Program-made: the position numbers and the translations under genes
Notes under the pieces: model-generated
Database searches by the model: none
Seen by the model: the letters and a program-made list of their open reading frames with translations, nothing else
Told to the model about the DNA's origin: nothing
Assembly (NCBI GenBank): GCA_036936605.1
Contig: JAUPFV010000002.1
Coordinates: forward strand, 334,217,215 to 334,281,214
Length of the DNA stretch: 64,000 nucleotides
Origin: Limnanthes douglasii subsp. nivea
Lineage: Eukaryota > Streptophyta > Magnoliopsida > Brassicales > Limnanthaceae
Direction: 5' to 3'
Part shown: one piece after another, positions 33,652 to 45,491 of the stretch
How the letters are laid out: each line of letters begins with the position of its first letter
Numbering within the stretch: the first letter of the stretch is position 1

Positions 33652-33984
33652 TCATATCGAACTACCCACTGGATACTTAATGCATTGCTGATATGTGCAT
33701 TGCGTTGCTTCCATCATGTGGACCCATGGTCGTCCGATGATCGCATGATAAGGACTCGGCGCGTGAGAGATCAAAAATAACATATTTAATTCCTTATTTG
33801 TAGCTCCATGCCCGAATTTTACCACCAGCTCGACCTCCCCAACACATTGCAAAGATTTTCCTTCATACCCTACCAAGGTTCGCTGAGTAGGTCGATACGG
33901 TGGGACATTCTTCATGCGATCAAAACTCCCCTTAAAAATAATATTCGTCGAGCTTCCTCCATCTACCAATACTCTTGTTACCAT
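33652..33984 (-). pseudogene. Aspartic protease of element B
   Basis: An open frame of 110 codons has the active site VLVDGGSSTNIIF and, later, HAIIGRPWVH, the paired landmarks of the retropepsin-like protease in gypsy elements. The catalytic Asp is intact. It is part of a once continuous gag-pol frame, separated from RT by a frame change near 33640. Confidence 0.82.
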
Positions 33985-34009
33985 TACTTATCATATGTCC
34001 AAATAAACA

Positions 34010-35816
34010 GTTAGAGCATCTTCATGGAGCAAACTTAAGCCTCTGAGATCATCATCATTGAAAATGAGATCAGCGACCGGGTCTCTGTAATTCCGATAAG
34101 AACTTTCATTTATCTCATAAACCCCGAACTAATTTTTAGCTCGCTTATGCTGGGTAGACCCCTGTCCAGTAGCCAAACTTCCCCCTGCTATTGTTGGTAA
34201 CTACTGCTGCTTATTAGCTTTCTGCCCCTCTCCAAGTGCTGTTTTTTCAATATTTAGAGGGCGAGCTTCTTCATGTTGATCTGGCTGAGTTCGTTTGATA
34301 TACTGAATCAACTTACCATTGTCTATCAATCGCTGTATTTCATCCTTTAGTTTCCAGCATTCATCAGTCGAGTGCCCATAGTCATGGTGATACGCACAGT
34401 AGTACCTATTGGATCATTTAAACCCAGGTGCACTCATTTTTTGCGGAGCTTGGTACCTCATACGCCCATTTGTTTGGTCATAGATTACTGAAATAGCCTC
34501 TGTCAATGGAGTGAAACGTCTATTATGTTTGTTGAGCTGTTGAGGTCTTCGATTGTAGTCCCTCCTTCGTTGATCTTCGAAACTTTTCCGTTATGATCCA
34601 CCATCTTTGACCTCTGGCTCACGCCGCTCGAATGACCCTCCTTTTCTAGCATCCTCAACTCTGATAAAAGTGTATGCTCTTGCAAGCAGATCTCCCATGT
34701 TTTCAGTAGGGAACCTGATAAGATCTGCATATAGCTCCCCTCTCCTTTCGAGCCCTCGTTTCAAAGAAGCCACCGCCATGTTCTCAGCTAGATATGGTAA
34801 AGAATTCATGGCATGAACAAATCGTCTAACATAACTTTTGAGAGACTCACCTCGGCGTTGATAAAGATCCATGATCGAATCTCGCTTGCGTTTGAGTTCC
34901 TTGTTGCCCATGAACCTCTCTCTAAACGCTTTCCATAGTCTAGCAAAATCATAGATAGACCCATTTGGCAAGCTACTGAACCAATCCATAGCGTTACCCT
35001 TAAGGGTCATGGACAATGCTCGGCATAGCATTGCATCGTCAGGATTGAAAGCCATCATCATGTTTCTGAACTGCTCTAAGTGCCTATCTTGGTCCCCTGT
35101 TCTGTCATAAGCTTCCATTTTGAATGGATCAAATTTTCTCGGGAGTTGGACCTCCAGGATTTTCTCTGAAAACGGTGATTCCTTCAATATATAAGCTGAT
35201 AATTTCGGGCGGATCTGGTTATAACGAAGGTCCTCGTCCTCTCGGGCTCGTTTGGTAGATGTCTGCTTGGCCTCGTCATGTGATCCTCTGTTACGATTTT
35301 CCCCCCGCTTTCACATTCACCTTCTCGTTTGTCGTCTCTTTTAGAAGAGCGGTCAGTCATGTTAACCTTGCTTGCCTCTAGCCCTGATATCTGATGAGTC
35401 TTGTTTGCACCCTTGATTTTCACAGTTAGAGCATGAATAACGTCATTCATACCTGCCATAGTAGCATGCATAGCTTTCTCTCTAGCGTCACGTTCAAACG
35501 CTATTTTTAGCTGCTCTTCTTGCAAATTTTGGAGTCGTTGCTCCAGTTGGAGAACCACCGAGTCATTCGTTGGTACGACTTCTGTAGCTCTTTGGGCTCC
35601 CAACACATTATCAGTTTGATGGGGATGAGTCTCTTCCCTGGGAGCAGTTCTTGTTTGGACCATAGGTGCCTCTGCTACCACCGTTGATTGTGGTATCAAA
35701 TGATTTATCTCTTGAGGAATTGTAGGGTCGAGACGACTTACAGTTCTCCTCCGATGAGTTGTTGTTTCGCTAGTTTCCTGATTATATCTCTCAATTCCTG
35801 ACCTAGTGACTACCAT
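34010..35816 (-). pseudogene. gag of element B
   Basis: Starts with ATG at 35814-35816, about 20 bp inside the primer-binding site. The N-terminal 200 residues are polar, with a coiled-coil-like part (LEQRLQNLQEEQLKIAFERD). A frameshift near 35205 leads to the gag core at 34591-35187 (DRHLEQFRNMMMAF, AMDWFSSLPNGSIYDFARLW). Further on, near 34360-34410, CAYHHDYGHSTDECWKLK gives the variant zinc knuckle. Stops at 34591, near 34420 and further on break it. Confidence 0.85.
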
Positions 35817-35833
35817 GGTGATTGGTTAAAGAG

Positions 35834-35850
35834 TTCCCACAACGACGCCA
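35834..35850 (-). other. Primer-binding site of element B
   Basis: Read on minus, TGGCGTCGTTGTGGGAA follows the LTR end (CCTTAACA) after four bases. It begins with the TGG expected for pairing with a tRNA 3' CCA. The exact tRNA would have to be found by comparison. Confidence 0.8.
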
Positions 35851-35854
35851 CATT

Positions 35855-36673
35855 TGTTAAGGAACTAACAAGTTCTGCCAAAGTAGTCTACTATGTCTTA
35901 GTCAAGAAAGAGATCACTTTATTCATCAATAGGTTTTCCCTATTTATAATATACAGATGAGTGGGTAGTTACATTTGGTTACGCTAAAAGCGCCACTAAC
36001 CTACTTTAACCATTATCCCTATAATTGTGGAACTAACAACTGTTACCACTATTATCGTTATAATCGTGGAATAACTAACACGCTCTAAACCCGTGGATTT
36101 AATCGTGTGTTAACATTACAAATAAAAGCTCTAAGTGCAACCTACACTTTAATCTGAGCTGAACTCTTCATTTTAAGAACACCAGAGTCGACCTAATTTA
36201 CTGAGCTCAAACTCGAGCTCAGAACCCAATTTGATTTGTTGTGCTGAGCTCGAGCTAACTTATGACGCGCTCAGTTCATTTCCTTTTACCACCTTCCTTG
36301 TTCTAGTCGATCAATTCTACTATGTCGTTATCGAGCTCGTCTTGAGCTTGAATTCAGTCGATCAACTCTTTTTTTACATCACTGAGCTCATCATGATCTT
36401 GAGTTCAGCAACACCATGTATGCTCTTAAGTTTGCTTCCATTATCATGCTTTGTGCATCGTTGAGCTCGGTTCATTGACGAGCTCAGTATCTCTTTGAGA
36501 TCATCCCCATTATCTGCCAATCATGTTATCGACCTCTTCCGCATTATCTATTGTTGATGTTGACCTGATGTCGAGCTCATCCAAGCCATAGAGCTCGTTC
36601 TCTTCTTCTCTGCTCATCATAATCCCAGCTCTCAGTGCTCATTGCTCGTGTCCTATGGAATCCCCCCTTATCA
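35855..36673 (-). repeat. 5' LTR of element B
   Basis: 819 bp, starting TGTTAAGG and ending CCTTATCA on the plus strand. The reverse complement of TATTTATA at 35941-35948 gives TATAAATA, a likely promoter about 90 bp before the inner end. The distal 500 bp are rich in GAGCTCG words, possibly enhancer-like repeats. The 5-bp duplication CTAAC follows at 36674-36678. Confidence 0.85.
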
Positions 36674-36678
36674 CTAAC

Positions 36679-37843
36679 AGAGTTTTTCCTCCATATAAGG
36701 GTTTGGCTAAAAAAGTGAAATATAAGAAGTCTTTTAGCAGATCTTTACTACGATGCCTCAGATTAAATGAATCACATAATGTCTTAATCAGAATTTCAAA
36801 ATGGAGAAGGGTCAGCACATTATGGTTATAAGGAATTAAATAGAAGAGTCTTACTAGCGGGATATTATTGGCCTACCATCATAGCAGATGTTATAAATTT
36901 GGTGCAGAGATGTGATCCTTATCAGAGGTATGAAAATGCCTTTCATGTGCCAGCAATCCCCATGGAATCAATATTTGAACATATACCATTTGATAGATGG
37001 GGACTTGATCTGGTTGGGCCACTCCCTATGGCTTCTGGGGGTTGTTGTACTATAATTGTGGCAATATATTACTTATCTAAATGTATAGAGGCAACACCTT
37101 TGTTAGGGACAACTTCCAAAGCAGTCATTAATTTTTTTCTCTCCAATATATGCTGCCGATTTTGAATTCCAAAATGCATCACTACAGATAATGGACCTCA
37201 GTTTGATAACAAAGATATGGATGCTTTTTGTGCAACTAGATGAATTCATCATTTTTTTTCTTCTCCTTTTCATTCTCAAGCCACTGGGCAAGTTGAAATA
37301 GTGAATCAAACAATTCTATCAGGTTTTAAAAAGAATTTAGAAGGAGCTGCAGGGAAATGGCCCAGTTACTTACAATAAGTACTATGAGCATACCAAGCTA
37401 CTCCACATGCAACCACGTAAGAGTCTCCATTTGTTTTAGTGTATAGGATGGATGCGTTAACGCTTATAGAAGCAAATCTCCCTTCCTCCATGGTTCAAAA
37501 TTATTCTGAAAACAAGAATGAAATAGCTATTAGGGCTCAGTTGAATTTGGTTGAAGAAAAGAGGGTGAAAGCACACTTAAGAACTGCACACTACCAAGGG
37601 TTGATGAGGAGCAGGTTTGCCTCTAAGGTAAAAATAAGATATTTTCAGGTTGGTGACGGAGTATTGAGAAAAGTATTCCTACACACCGAGGAAAACAGTT
37701 TGGAAAGTTAGCTTCGAATTGGGAAGGACCATACATTTTATGTAAAATAGTCAAACAAGGAACATACAAACTCCAAGATAAATAAGGAAATTTTCTTAGG
37801 CATCCTTGGAATCTTAAGCATCTAAGGTTATATTTAGAGTGAT
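36679..37843 (+). pseudogene. Integrase of element A (continuation after element B)
   Basis: Starts directly after the second CTAAC with RVFPPYKGLAKKVKYKK. It shows the finger region (AHYGYKELNRRVLLAGYYWP, then CDPYQRYEN), the core IPFDRWGLDLVGPLPMASGG, TDNGPQFDNKDMD with the second Asp, and TGQVEIVNQTILSGFKKNLE with the catalytic Glu. The C-terminal region reads YQGLMRSRFASKVKIRYFQV and ends near 37843. Several stops (for example 37163, 37242 and 37376) inactivate it. It is the same family as the inverted copy at 42480-43548. Confidence 0.87.
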
Positions 37844-37989
37844 CATCTCTTGTAAATATATCATTTACTTTATTTCGATATAAATATTTGAGGGCATACT
37901 CCTTCCTACCCTGGTGGAGAGAGGAGGTTTTAATGAGGTGTCCAGATTTCAATCAATATACTACCCTTTGCCTTTTTAATGAAAATTAT

Positions 37990-38330
37990 TATTTTAAGTG
38001 GACTAGAGGTATTTAAGACTTATTAAACACCTTGTGGATTAAAGGCTTATTAAATACTTGTAGCCCTCGAACATATCACATTTGAGTGGATCAGAAGTAT
38101 TAAAGACTTATTAAACACTTGGTGGATTAAATAATTATTATATACTTGTTGCGCTCAAATGGATTACCTTTGATTGAATCAGACATGTTAAAAACTGATT
38201 AAACACCTTATAAATTAAAGGATTATTGAACGCGTGTTGTTTTTTAAATAAATGAACTATGTATGGATTAGATAAATATAAGACTGATTAAGTGTTTATT
38301 TTCTATAAAGAAAATATTTTTTTATACTCA
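37990..38330. repeat. Degenerate 90-100 bp tandem repeats after the integrase of element A
   Basis: Words such as AAGACTTATTAAACAC, GTGGATTAAA and ATTAAATACTTG recur at about 38003, 38098 and, weaker, 38190 and 38290. Similar words (TGTTTAATAAATGTGATC, AAGTATTTAAC) occur beyond the inverted integrase at 42160-42300. They thus mark the 3' untranslated zone of this family on both sides. Confidence 0.65.
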
Positions 38331-38350
38331 GGTATTAATGGAAGTATAGA

Positions 38351-39082
38351 AGAAGACAAAAGAAAAATGCTAAGTGAAAATTAAAGTAACATGAAACACA
38401 AGTAGGATCATACAGAATCTGATCCACATTACAAAATTCCTTGTAAACCACAAGAACTTATACGATTAGAGTTTCAAAAAGTTTGATATTGGTGTGGTTT
38501 ATTTATGATCAAATAGTGTTTTGGGAAAGAGTTTCAGGAATTTAATATTTTGAGTGAGAAGTAAAGAGATAAAGGAGTTGTATACTAGCAGTAAATTTAT
38601 ATCACCCCCATAAATGAAAGTAGTTGGGATATTTATACTTGTTTAATGGGTTGTAGGACTTCCGAGTCGGATCATGGGTTTGGGTCAAGTTTAAAAACCC
38701 ATAGGCCTAAGATAAGAAGACAAAAGAAAAATGCTAAGTGAAAATTAAAGTAACACGAAATACAAGTATGAGCATAAAGAATCTGATCCACATTACAAAA
38801 TGCCTTGTAAACCACAAGGACTTATACGATTAGAGTTTCAAAAAGTTTGATATTGGTGTGGTTTATTTCTGATCAAAGAGTGTTTTGGGAAAGATTTTCA
38901 GGAATTTAATATTTTGAGTGAGAAGTAGAGGGATAAAGGAGGTGTGTACTAGCAATAAATTTATATCACCCCCATAAATGAAAGTAGTTAGGGTATTTAT
39001 ACTTGTTTAATGGGTTGTAGGACTTCTGAGTCGGATCATGGGTTTGGGTCAAGTTTAAAAACCCATAGGCCTAAGATAAGAA
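38351..39082. repeat. 364-bp tandem duplication inside element A
   Basis: The segment starting AGAAGACAAAAGAAAAATGC at 38351 is repeated in full from 38715. Both copies end GGCCTAAGATAAGAA. The copies differ by scattered substitutions, a few percent. Each copy contains, on minus, GTATAAATATCCCAACT, a TATA-like word. The role is unknown. It lies upstream of the aORF at 39651. Confidence 0.92.
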
Positions 39083-39650
39083 ATGACTAGCAACCAGCTG
39101 AGTCACAATCCACTTGTTTGTCCTATTCGATGGGGCATGGTACTGGATATGTCCAAACTGTCTTCCGGATATATACAATAATATGTGTCAAAGAAATCCG
39201 ACCTCATCAGTAGCCTCTTTAGGTCTTGCAAAGATACTTTGGAAGAGCTAATTCAAAAAATAAAACTTATTATGTATCCAAGGTGAAGTCCGATCTGACA
39301 TTTGTGTCTGAACTGAATCTTGATCGGATTCGAAGAGATTAACTTGTAGTTATGAATTCCAAAGGTCGGGTTTTTTGAAGTGGGACACGTGTCGAGTTTT
39401 GGTTCGACCTCTCAACCGTTTTTCTCCTAGATTCATGTACGTACTTGGCTAAAAAGCAACTTAGGGTGTAATCCTCATACCTCCTAGCCTCTGATCATTA
39501 TTTTGATTTATTCACCTTCCTCGTAGGTAAAACTCCCACAAATTTCACTGTTTTATCTGTCTGAGAATATAAAAATTTCTTGAGAGAGAATGCTTGATAA
39601 TCTTTCAAACTTGTGTCTGGGTAGATTATATGTTCATAGCCATAAATACA

Positions 39651-41926
39651 ATGGTGAAAGGAGTTTGGCTAAACTTATCTGATTTAGAAAGAGCTAGAAG
39701 AGACGCAAGATTTGTAGCTGGGCTTCATGCCTTTCATGGTGGAGAAGTCAGTCAATCAAAGACAAACACAAACAAAATTTCCTCATCATCAAAGACATGG
39801 AAAGTTAGAAAACCATCTTTCGTCCCAACCCTATCTCCCTTAGAATCAGGGTCTTCAGTTCAAGAGTCTCAAAACCATCTGCCTAAAGAAAAAGTAGTTT
39901 CTAGTGTTAGGAAACCTTCACCTTTCTTGGCCATGGGTTCAGATGTTGAGAAATCCACCCCTCGCAGGATAACTCGTTTGTCTAAAGCCAAAAGTACTCC
40001 CTCTTATTTGAAACCTGCTAGTTTGGAGACATAAAATCCCCCATCATATATTAACCGCCCGAACAACAATACAAGCATAATAGAGGAGACTATAAAGGAC
40101 AATATGGAAAGCACTCCCTTCGAGATGTCCGGACAAACAGAGGAAAATGCAGCAAATCAGAAAGATAAAGTAAAAGTAGGTTTGCCCAACACTGAGTCAC
40201 TTCCGGAGTTCCTGGAAGGGAAAGTGGGGCCAAACTTTCAGAAGGTCAGTGTAAAATACTTGATAGCTCTTCAAAGTATTGCTTATATGTACACCCATAC
40301 TGCTGAGTTGGGTCGGATCCGAACAAAATGGGGTTTTCCTGACTCTGTTAAAGTGAGAGTTCCAGTCACTCCGGAAACCCTTATGGACTGTAAATCCCAT
40401 GCGTTAGTGGTATATATTGAGGTGCTCAGTTGGGGCCTTAAGTTTATTTTGGACCCAGAAATAGTCAGGTATTTCCACCTGATAAAGTTATACCCAAGTC
40501 AACTGAGCTCAAAACATGGTATACTTTGTTGTCCGATATAATGACATCTAGGCTGTCAAAAAATCATCTTCCTATTGAGCAGTTTGTTGTCGTGGTTGGT
40601 CTATGCAGAAACTATCATATCCCTTTTTACCATTACAACATGGGTAATGATTACAAGGTGGTAAAAGATCTGTTGGAGTTCGAGAAGCCATGGAGGACTC
40701 AATTCCTTTTTATTAGTGGAGCGTGGGAGAATGGCAGAAAGATAACCTCCACCACTAATCCAAGCCAGCTGACCAGCCGCTCGAAAAGCTTAAGTAATGT
40801 ATGTTCGTATTTTTATTAGTTTCTAAATGTTATGCTAATATTCCGAACTGACTATTGTGTTTTCTTGTAGTATTTTTAAAAAACTTCCCAAAGCACGGAG
40901 AGGCGCAAGGAGAGCAGTGACGAAAGAGTTGTAAAGAAAAAGAAAAATAGCTTAGGGTTAGAGATAATTTGGTGTCCTTTCGAATTTCCTCCTCCCATTC
41001 CTACTAATCCTCCTCCACAAGAAAACATTCCACCAAACACTCTTTGCCCAACCTTCCTGCCAGTCCAACAGGAAATTGCTGAAGGAGATGTCAATCTAGA
41101 TGAATTCCTGAACATGTACTTTAGCAATCTGGACAAAGATGATTTCGAACGGACTTTTCCTTATGCCTCTGCGGCCAATGTTGTTACCCATAATGGTGAG
41201 TCGTACGAGATATCAAGTGAGCAAGACACTCTGAGCCATGACCTCTTGGGTTACATTCGTCCGGTAGTTGACCTAGAAAGGCAAGTGATGGAACAAACAA
41301 CAATCATAACCTCCCTAACCATAGAAAACCACGGCTTGAAGAATGATCTCTCCACTGCTCAACAAAGTATAAATGCCTTGAAGAAAGAAAAAGAAGACTT
41401 GGCTATCAAACTGCGCCAGTCAAAAGATTCTCAAAAAGATCTTCAGACTAAGTATTCCGGACTGGAGACTTTTGCCTCTACCGAGATCAAAACTTTGAAT
41501 GAGCAACTAGCTACCAGTGCCAGTACTATCACAACTTTATCCAAAGAAAAAACTAATTTGGGGAGGCTTCTCAAAGAGAAGACAGATGAGAATGCTTATT
41601 TAATAAGAAATCAAGCCCAAAAGATATCTGCAAGAATAGAGAAGTATGTTACCGAAATAGTGGATTCTTTGGAGAAAAGAGATGATGGGGTTAAATCATA
41701 CATGGTTTTGCTATTACATGAGACTTTTCCAAAGAGGACCCTTGGTTCTTTATGGAAATATGTACCTTACAAAGAGATCATTTTCCATACCATGGCGGAT
41801 GGTGACAAGCATGGTTATTCAAGTGGGGAAGACTGTAACGAAGGAACTGGTGAGAGCTCAAGTGATAAGCTCAAGAGTCCCAATAAATGGATTGGTGATG
41901 AAGAAACCGGAGGGAACAAGCCCTAA
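39651..41926 (+). pseudogene. aORF in the interior of element A: domain plus coiled coil, spliced, nearly intact
   Basis: ATG at 39651 starts MVKGVWLNLSDLERARRDAR. The frame runs to 40520 with one TAA at 40032-40034, then shifts by one near 40520 and runs on to 40798. A 72-bp GT-AG intron (40799-40870) keeps the frame, and the second exon is open to 41926 apart from one TAA at 40877-40879. Order of parts: a basic Ser-rich N-terminus; a gypsy-associated domain with VTPETLMDCKSHALVVYIEV, LPIEQFVVVVGLCRNYHIPF and FLFISGAWENG; then a coiled coil of about 150 residues (LKKEKEDLAIKLRQSKDSQK) and an acidic tail. It is homologous to the aORF of element B and has an intron of the same size at the same place. 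It is antisense to the inverted pol copy on its right. No known function. Confidence 0.78.
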
Positions 41927-42479
41927 GGTTTTAATGTTATGTTGTATTCATTTTAAAACTAAAGTTCTTAGAAGGCCAAGGCATTTTGACGCGTGTTTTT
42001 TTTATTCTTGTCTTATGAACCAAAGTCCTTGAATGGTCAAGACATTTTGTGAATTGCGGATCAGACTTGTTCTGATCAAGTTTATATTGCATTTTTTTTG
42101 TACAGACTCCATTATCTTCTCACAATAAATGTTTTAAATAACTTTCAATATTTTCGATTTGTTAAATAAGTGTTTAATAAACATTGAATGACTCCAATCA
42201 CAAGTGTTTAATAAATGTGATCAAGTATTTAACAAATTCGATCAACTCAAATATACTTCATTTGAGAGCCGGGTTTTTAATAAGTATTTAATTTATCTGA
42301 TCACCTCATACTATGGTCAAGAATTTTGCACCAGACTTTTGAAAGACACATACGATATTATCGAAAAACTCAGACACCTCGTTAAGACCTCCCCGCGCCA
42401 CCAAGGTAAGAAAGAGTCTACATCCCTAATATTTATATTAAAGTATAAAAAAGGTAAATATTTATAATAGAGTTTTATT

Positions 42480-43548
42480 CTAAATATAACTGAGATGTTC
42501 AATGTTCCATGGGTGCTTCAATGCTCTGTTTTCTTTGTCTTGAAGTTTATATGTCCATGGCTTGACTTTTTCACATACCACATAGGGACTTTCCCAGTTC
42601 GGAGCTAGTTTTCCAAATTGTTTCTCTATAATATGCAAGTAGACTTTTCTCAAGACTTTGTCTCCCAATTGAAAATCTCTTCTTTTAGCCTTGGACGCAA
42701 ATGTTATCCTCATTAAGCCCTGATAATGTGTTGTTCTTAAATGTGCTTTGACTCTCATTTCTTCAATCAAATCCAATTGATTCCTAACTGTCATATCATT
42801 TGCCTGTTCAAAATAGTTTAGATTCTGAAAGATAGTAAAGTAGCTTTGATATGTGTAATTGCATCCATGCCATAAATGAAAGCAAAATGGGATTCTTGTG
42901 TAGCAATATGGGAGTGGTTTGGTAAGCCCACAGTACCTCATACAAATAACTTGGCCAATTTCCCGCAGCTTCTTCCAAATTCTTTTTTAACCCAGAAAAG
43001 ATCGTCCGGTTAACAACTTCAACTTGTCCATTATCTTGAGGGTGGAATTGAGAGGAAAAATAGTGTTGAATTCCTCTGGAAGTGTAGAACATCTCCATGT
43101 CCTTATTATCAAATTGTGGCCCATTATTTGTAGTGATCTTTTGAGGAACTCCAAATCTGCAACATATGTTGGATATAATGAACTTTATCACCGTTTTAGA
43201 ATAGGTTCCAATTAAAGGAGCTGCTTCTACCTTTTTAGAGAAATATTCAATTGCCACTATTATCGTTTGATACCTATCGGATGCCATTGGAAGAGGCCCA
43301 ACCAAGTTCAACCCCCATCTATCAAAACGTATTGGTTCAGATATGGACTCTATAGGAACTATTGGCACATGGATTTCATTTCCATATCTCTGACAAGGAT
43401 CACACCTCTTGACCATATCTTTGGCATCTGCCATTATTGTTGGCCAGTAATACCCTGGTAATAAGACATTTTTGGTTAAGGCATTATATGCACAATGCGA
43501 AGAGCCTTCACCATCATGCACTTCAGATAAAAGTTTTGGATTCTTCAA
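42480..43548 (-). pseudogene. Inverted integrase copy inside element A
   Basis: Read on minus: LLPGYYWPTIMADAKDMVKR and CDPCQRYGNE (finger), IRFDRWGLNLVGPLPMAS, TTNNGPQFDNKDMEMF (second acidic site, with one Asn before the motif), DNGQVEVVNRTIFSGLKKNL (catalytic Glu) and a C-terminal part ending HPWNIEHLSYI at TAG 42480-42482. It is the same family as the plus-strand integrase at 36679-37843 but better preserved. It overlaps a frame change near 42800-42940. Confidence 0.87.
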
Positions 43549-43702
43549 ATCCTAAGCAACACAAGAGGGGTATGTTAAAGGATTTTTTGTAAAGAAATTC
43601 TTTCAACACCAGGAAACCACGAGCTTTATATTTAACTTTCTTAGCCAGGCCTTTATCCGGAGGTAAAATTCCATCGAAAATAAACTGAAAACTATCATAC
43701 CG

Positions 43703-44627
43703 TTAGTCTTTGGGTTGAATGACAAATATACTCATACTCTTTTCATTATATGTTCCCTTTTCTTGGATTGAATCTATTGATGGACACTCCAGCATCAGAA
43801 TCCATGGGTAAGATTCAGAATAGGCTATGGTTGCTAAAGAGTCAGCCACAATATTCGCCGATCTAGGGATATGTTCATATCTTATAATCTTGAAATTTGC
43901 AGCAAATTCTCTCAATATGAGCAAATATTTTATCAATTGTTCCTTCTTCGCCTCAGATTTCCCCTGAAGCTGATGAATAAGTAGTTGGGAGTCACTCATC
44001 AATCGGACTCTCTTTGCGCCACATATAAAGGCTAGTCTGAGACCTGTTATAGCTGCTCATATTCAGATTCATTGTTGGAGGCCGTGGACCTAAAAAATAT
44101 AGTTTGATACATAGTATTACCATAAGGAGAGGTTAAACAAATTCCGGCCCCACATCCCATGGTACTAGATCTGTCATTAGTTTGGATTAGCCATTTTTTA
44201 TACTGGTTCACTTGCACTTGTCCGAGTCTATCAGCATGAAACTCAACTAGGAAATCTGCCATTGATTGGGCTTTGACTGTCGTTCGGTGCAAAGTCAATA
44301 TCATAATTACCCAACTCAACTGACCATTTGGTCATCCTGCTTGATATATCAGCCGTTTGGAGAAAATTCTTCAAAGGAAAAGATGTTCGGACGACAATTG
44401 AATGAGCTTGGAAGTATGGTCTCATTTTTTCTAGCTGTTATTACCAAAGCCACGGCCAATTTTTCTAACTTCAAATATCTTCTTTCAACATCCAATAGAA
44501 TTTTGTTGATATAATAATTTGGACATGGGTAATTATCCATCTCTCTTACTAGCACAACACTCATAGCTAAGTATATATAAAGCTTCTCCCCCTGAACAGG
44601 TTTAAAGAGTGTATTGGGTGAAGACAA
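43703..44627 (-). pseudogene. Inverted RNase H copies inside element A
   Basis: On minus: first RNase H with LYIYLAMSVVLVREMDNYPC and ILLDVERRYLKLEKLAVALV (44349-44627). Next comes a connection (FPLKNFLQTADISSRMTKW), then the second RNase H with NDRSSTMGCGAGICLTSP and NNESEYEQL. It continues with SDSQLLIHQLQGKSEAKKEQ and the tail IPRSANIVADSLATIAYSES (43703-44002). The first Asp of the second domain is replaced (TNDRSS). Small frameshifts separate the three pieces. Confidence 0.82.
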
Positions 44628-44660
44628 ATGTTTTTTGATTTCAAGAAATGCTTGATCACA

Positions 44661-45362
44661 TTACGGAGACCAATTAAAGTCTTTGGCATTTCTTAATACC
44701 TGGAAAAATGAAGCACAGTTGTCTAATGATCTTGAAATAAACATGTTCAATGCAGCCAAAAGTCCGGTTAGTCTTTGAACCTCTTTAGTGCTCTGAGGAG
44801 AGTCCATAGCTAATAGCACATTGAGCTGATCTGGATCAGGTTGAATCCATTTTTCACTTATAACATAACCCAAAAACTTTCCAGAACGGACCCCAAAAAT
44901 ACACTTCTCAAGATTTAATTTTAATTGACACCTTCCAAGTTAGAAAATATTTATTGAAGATTTAATATATTCACATCTTCTTCAAGGTTTTTCACCATCA
45001 TGTCATTTATGTAAACTTCCATATTCCTGTAAATCTGACTAGAAAAAGCTTTATTCACTAACCTTTTATAGATGGCTCAAATATTTTTCAATCCGAATGA
45101 CACCATTTTATAACAATAAAGACCTCTATTTGTAATAAAAGTGGTATGATCTTGATCCTTCAGATCTATTTGTATTTGGTTGTACCCTGAAAATGCATCT
45201 ATGAAAGACAACAGCTTGCTCCCAAAGGTAGAGTTCACTAACTGATCTATTCGAGAAACAGGATAAGGATCTTTGGGACATGCCCTATTAAGATATGTGA
45301 AGTCAATAAACATCTCCACTTGTTATTATTTTTTCACCAAAACAGGGTTGGCAGTCCATAAT
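44661..45362 (-). pseudogene. Inverted RT copy inside element A, cut off at its start
   Basis: On minus from 45362: TANPVLVKK, a stop pair, FIDFTYLNRACPKDPYPVSR, LLSFIDAFSGYNQIQIDLKD, SFGLKNI, then a damaged catalytic region near 45010 (VYINDMMVK; the first Asp is Asn). It continues with GYVISEKWIQPDPDQLNVLL and TGLLAALNMFISRSLDN. Nothing upstream of TANPVLVKK is present: the homology ends abruptly at about 45362, 130 bp before the 3' LTR of element A. Confidence 0.83.
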
Positions 45363-45491
45363 GACTAATAATAAAGCAGCAACTTTTGAGTTGATAAGTT
45401 GACCCCTCAAACTCACTCCAAATACATATTGGATATTATTCAATAAAATTAGCTCTTTCAAAAGTTTTTGGAAAAATCTAAGGGAGCTATA

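Larger units (their letters stand above)
24356..36673 (-). mobile_element. Element B: Ty3/gypsy (Tat-like) retrotransposon on the minus strand, inserted in element A
   Basis: Both ends begin TGTTAAGG on the plus strand: a truncated 3' LTR at 24356-24484 and the 5' LTR at 35855-36673, which ends in CA. The 5-bp target duplication CTAAC flanks the element (24351-24355 and 36674-36678). When B is removed, the pol frame of element A reads through the junction (EFITN followed by RVFPPYKGLAKK), which fixes the insertion site. Going leftwards B has a primer-binding site, gag, protease, RT, two RNase H regions and integrase. Its integrase tail is split by hAT-like element D. The far end carries an aORF on the opposite strand. 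The overlapping 129 bp of the two LTRs differ at three positions. Confidence 0.92.

Noticed and set aside
35991..36000. CA followed by CTAAC at 35994-36000, which would give a 139-141 bp LTR for element B with a matching target duplication
   Set aside because: The homology of element A resumes only at 36679, directly after a second CTAAC at 36674-36678. The LTR therefore extends to 36673, and the earlier match is a coincidence.
42480..45362. A separate, independently inserted third gypsy element
   Set aside because: No LTR in the matching orientation, no primer site and no target duplication border this segment, while both its sides lie within the LTR pair of element A. An internal inverted copy fits better.
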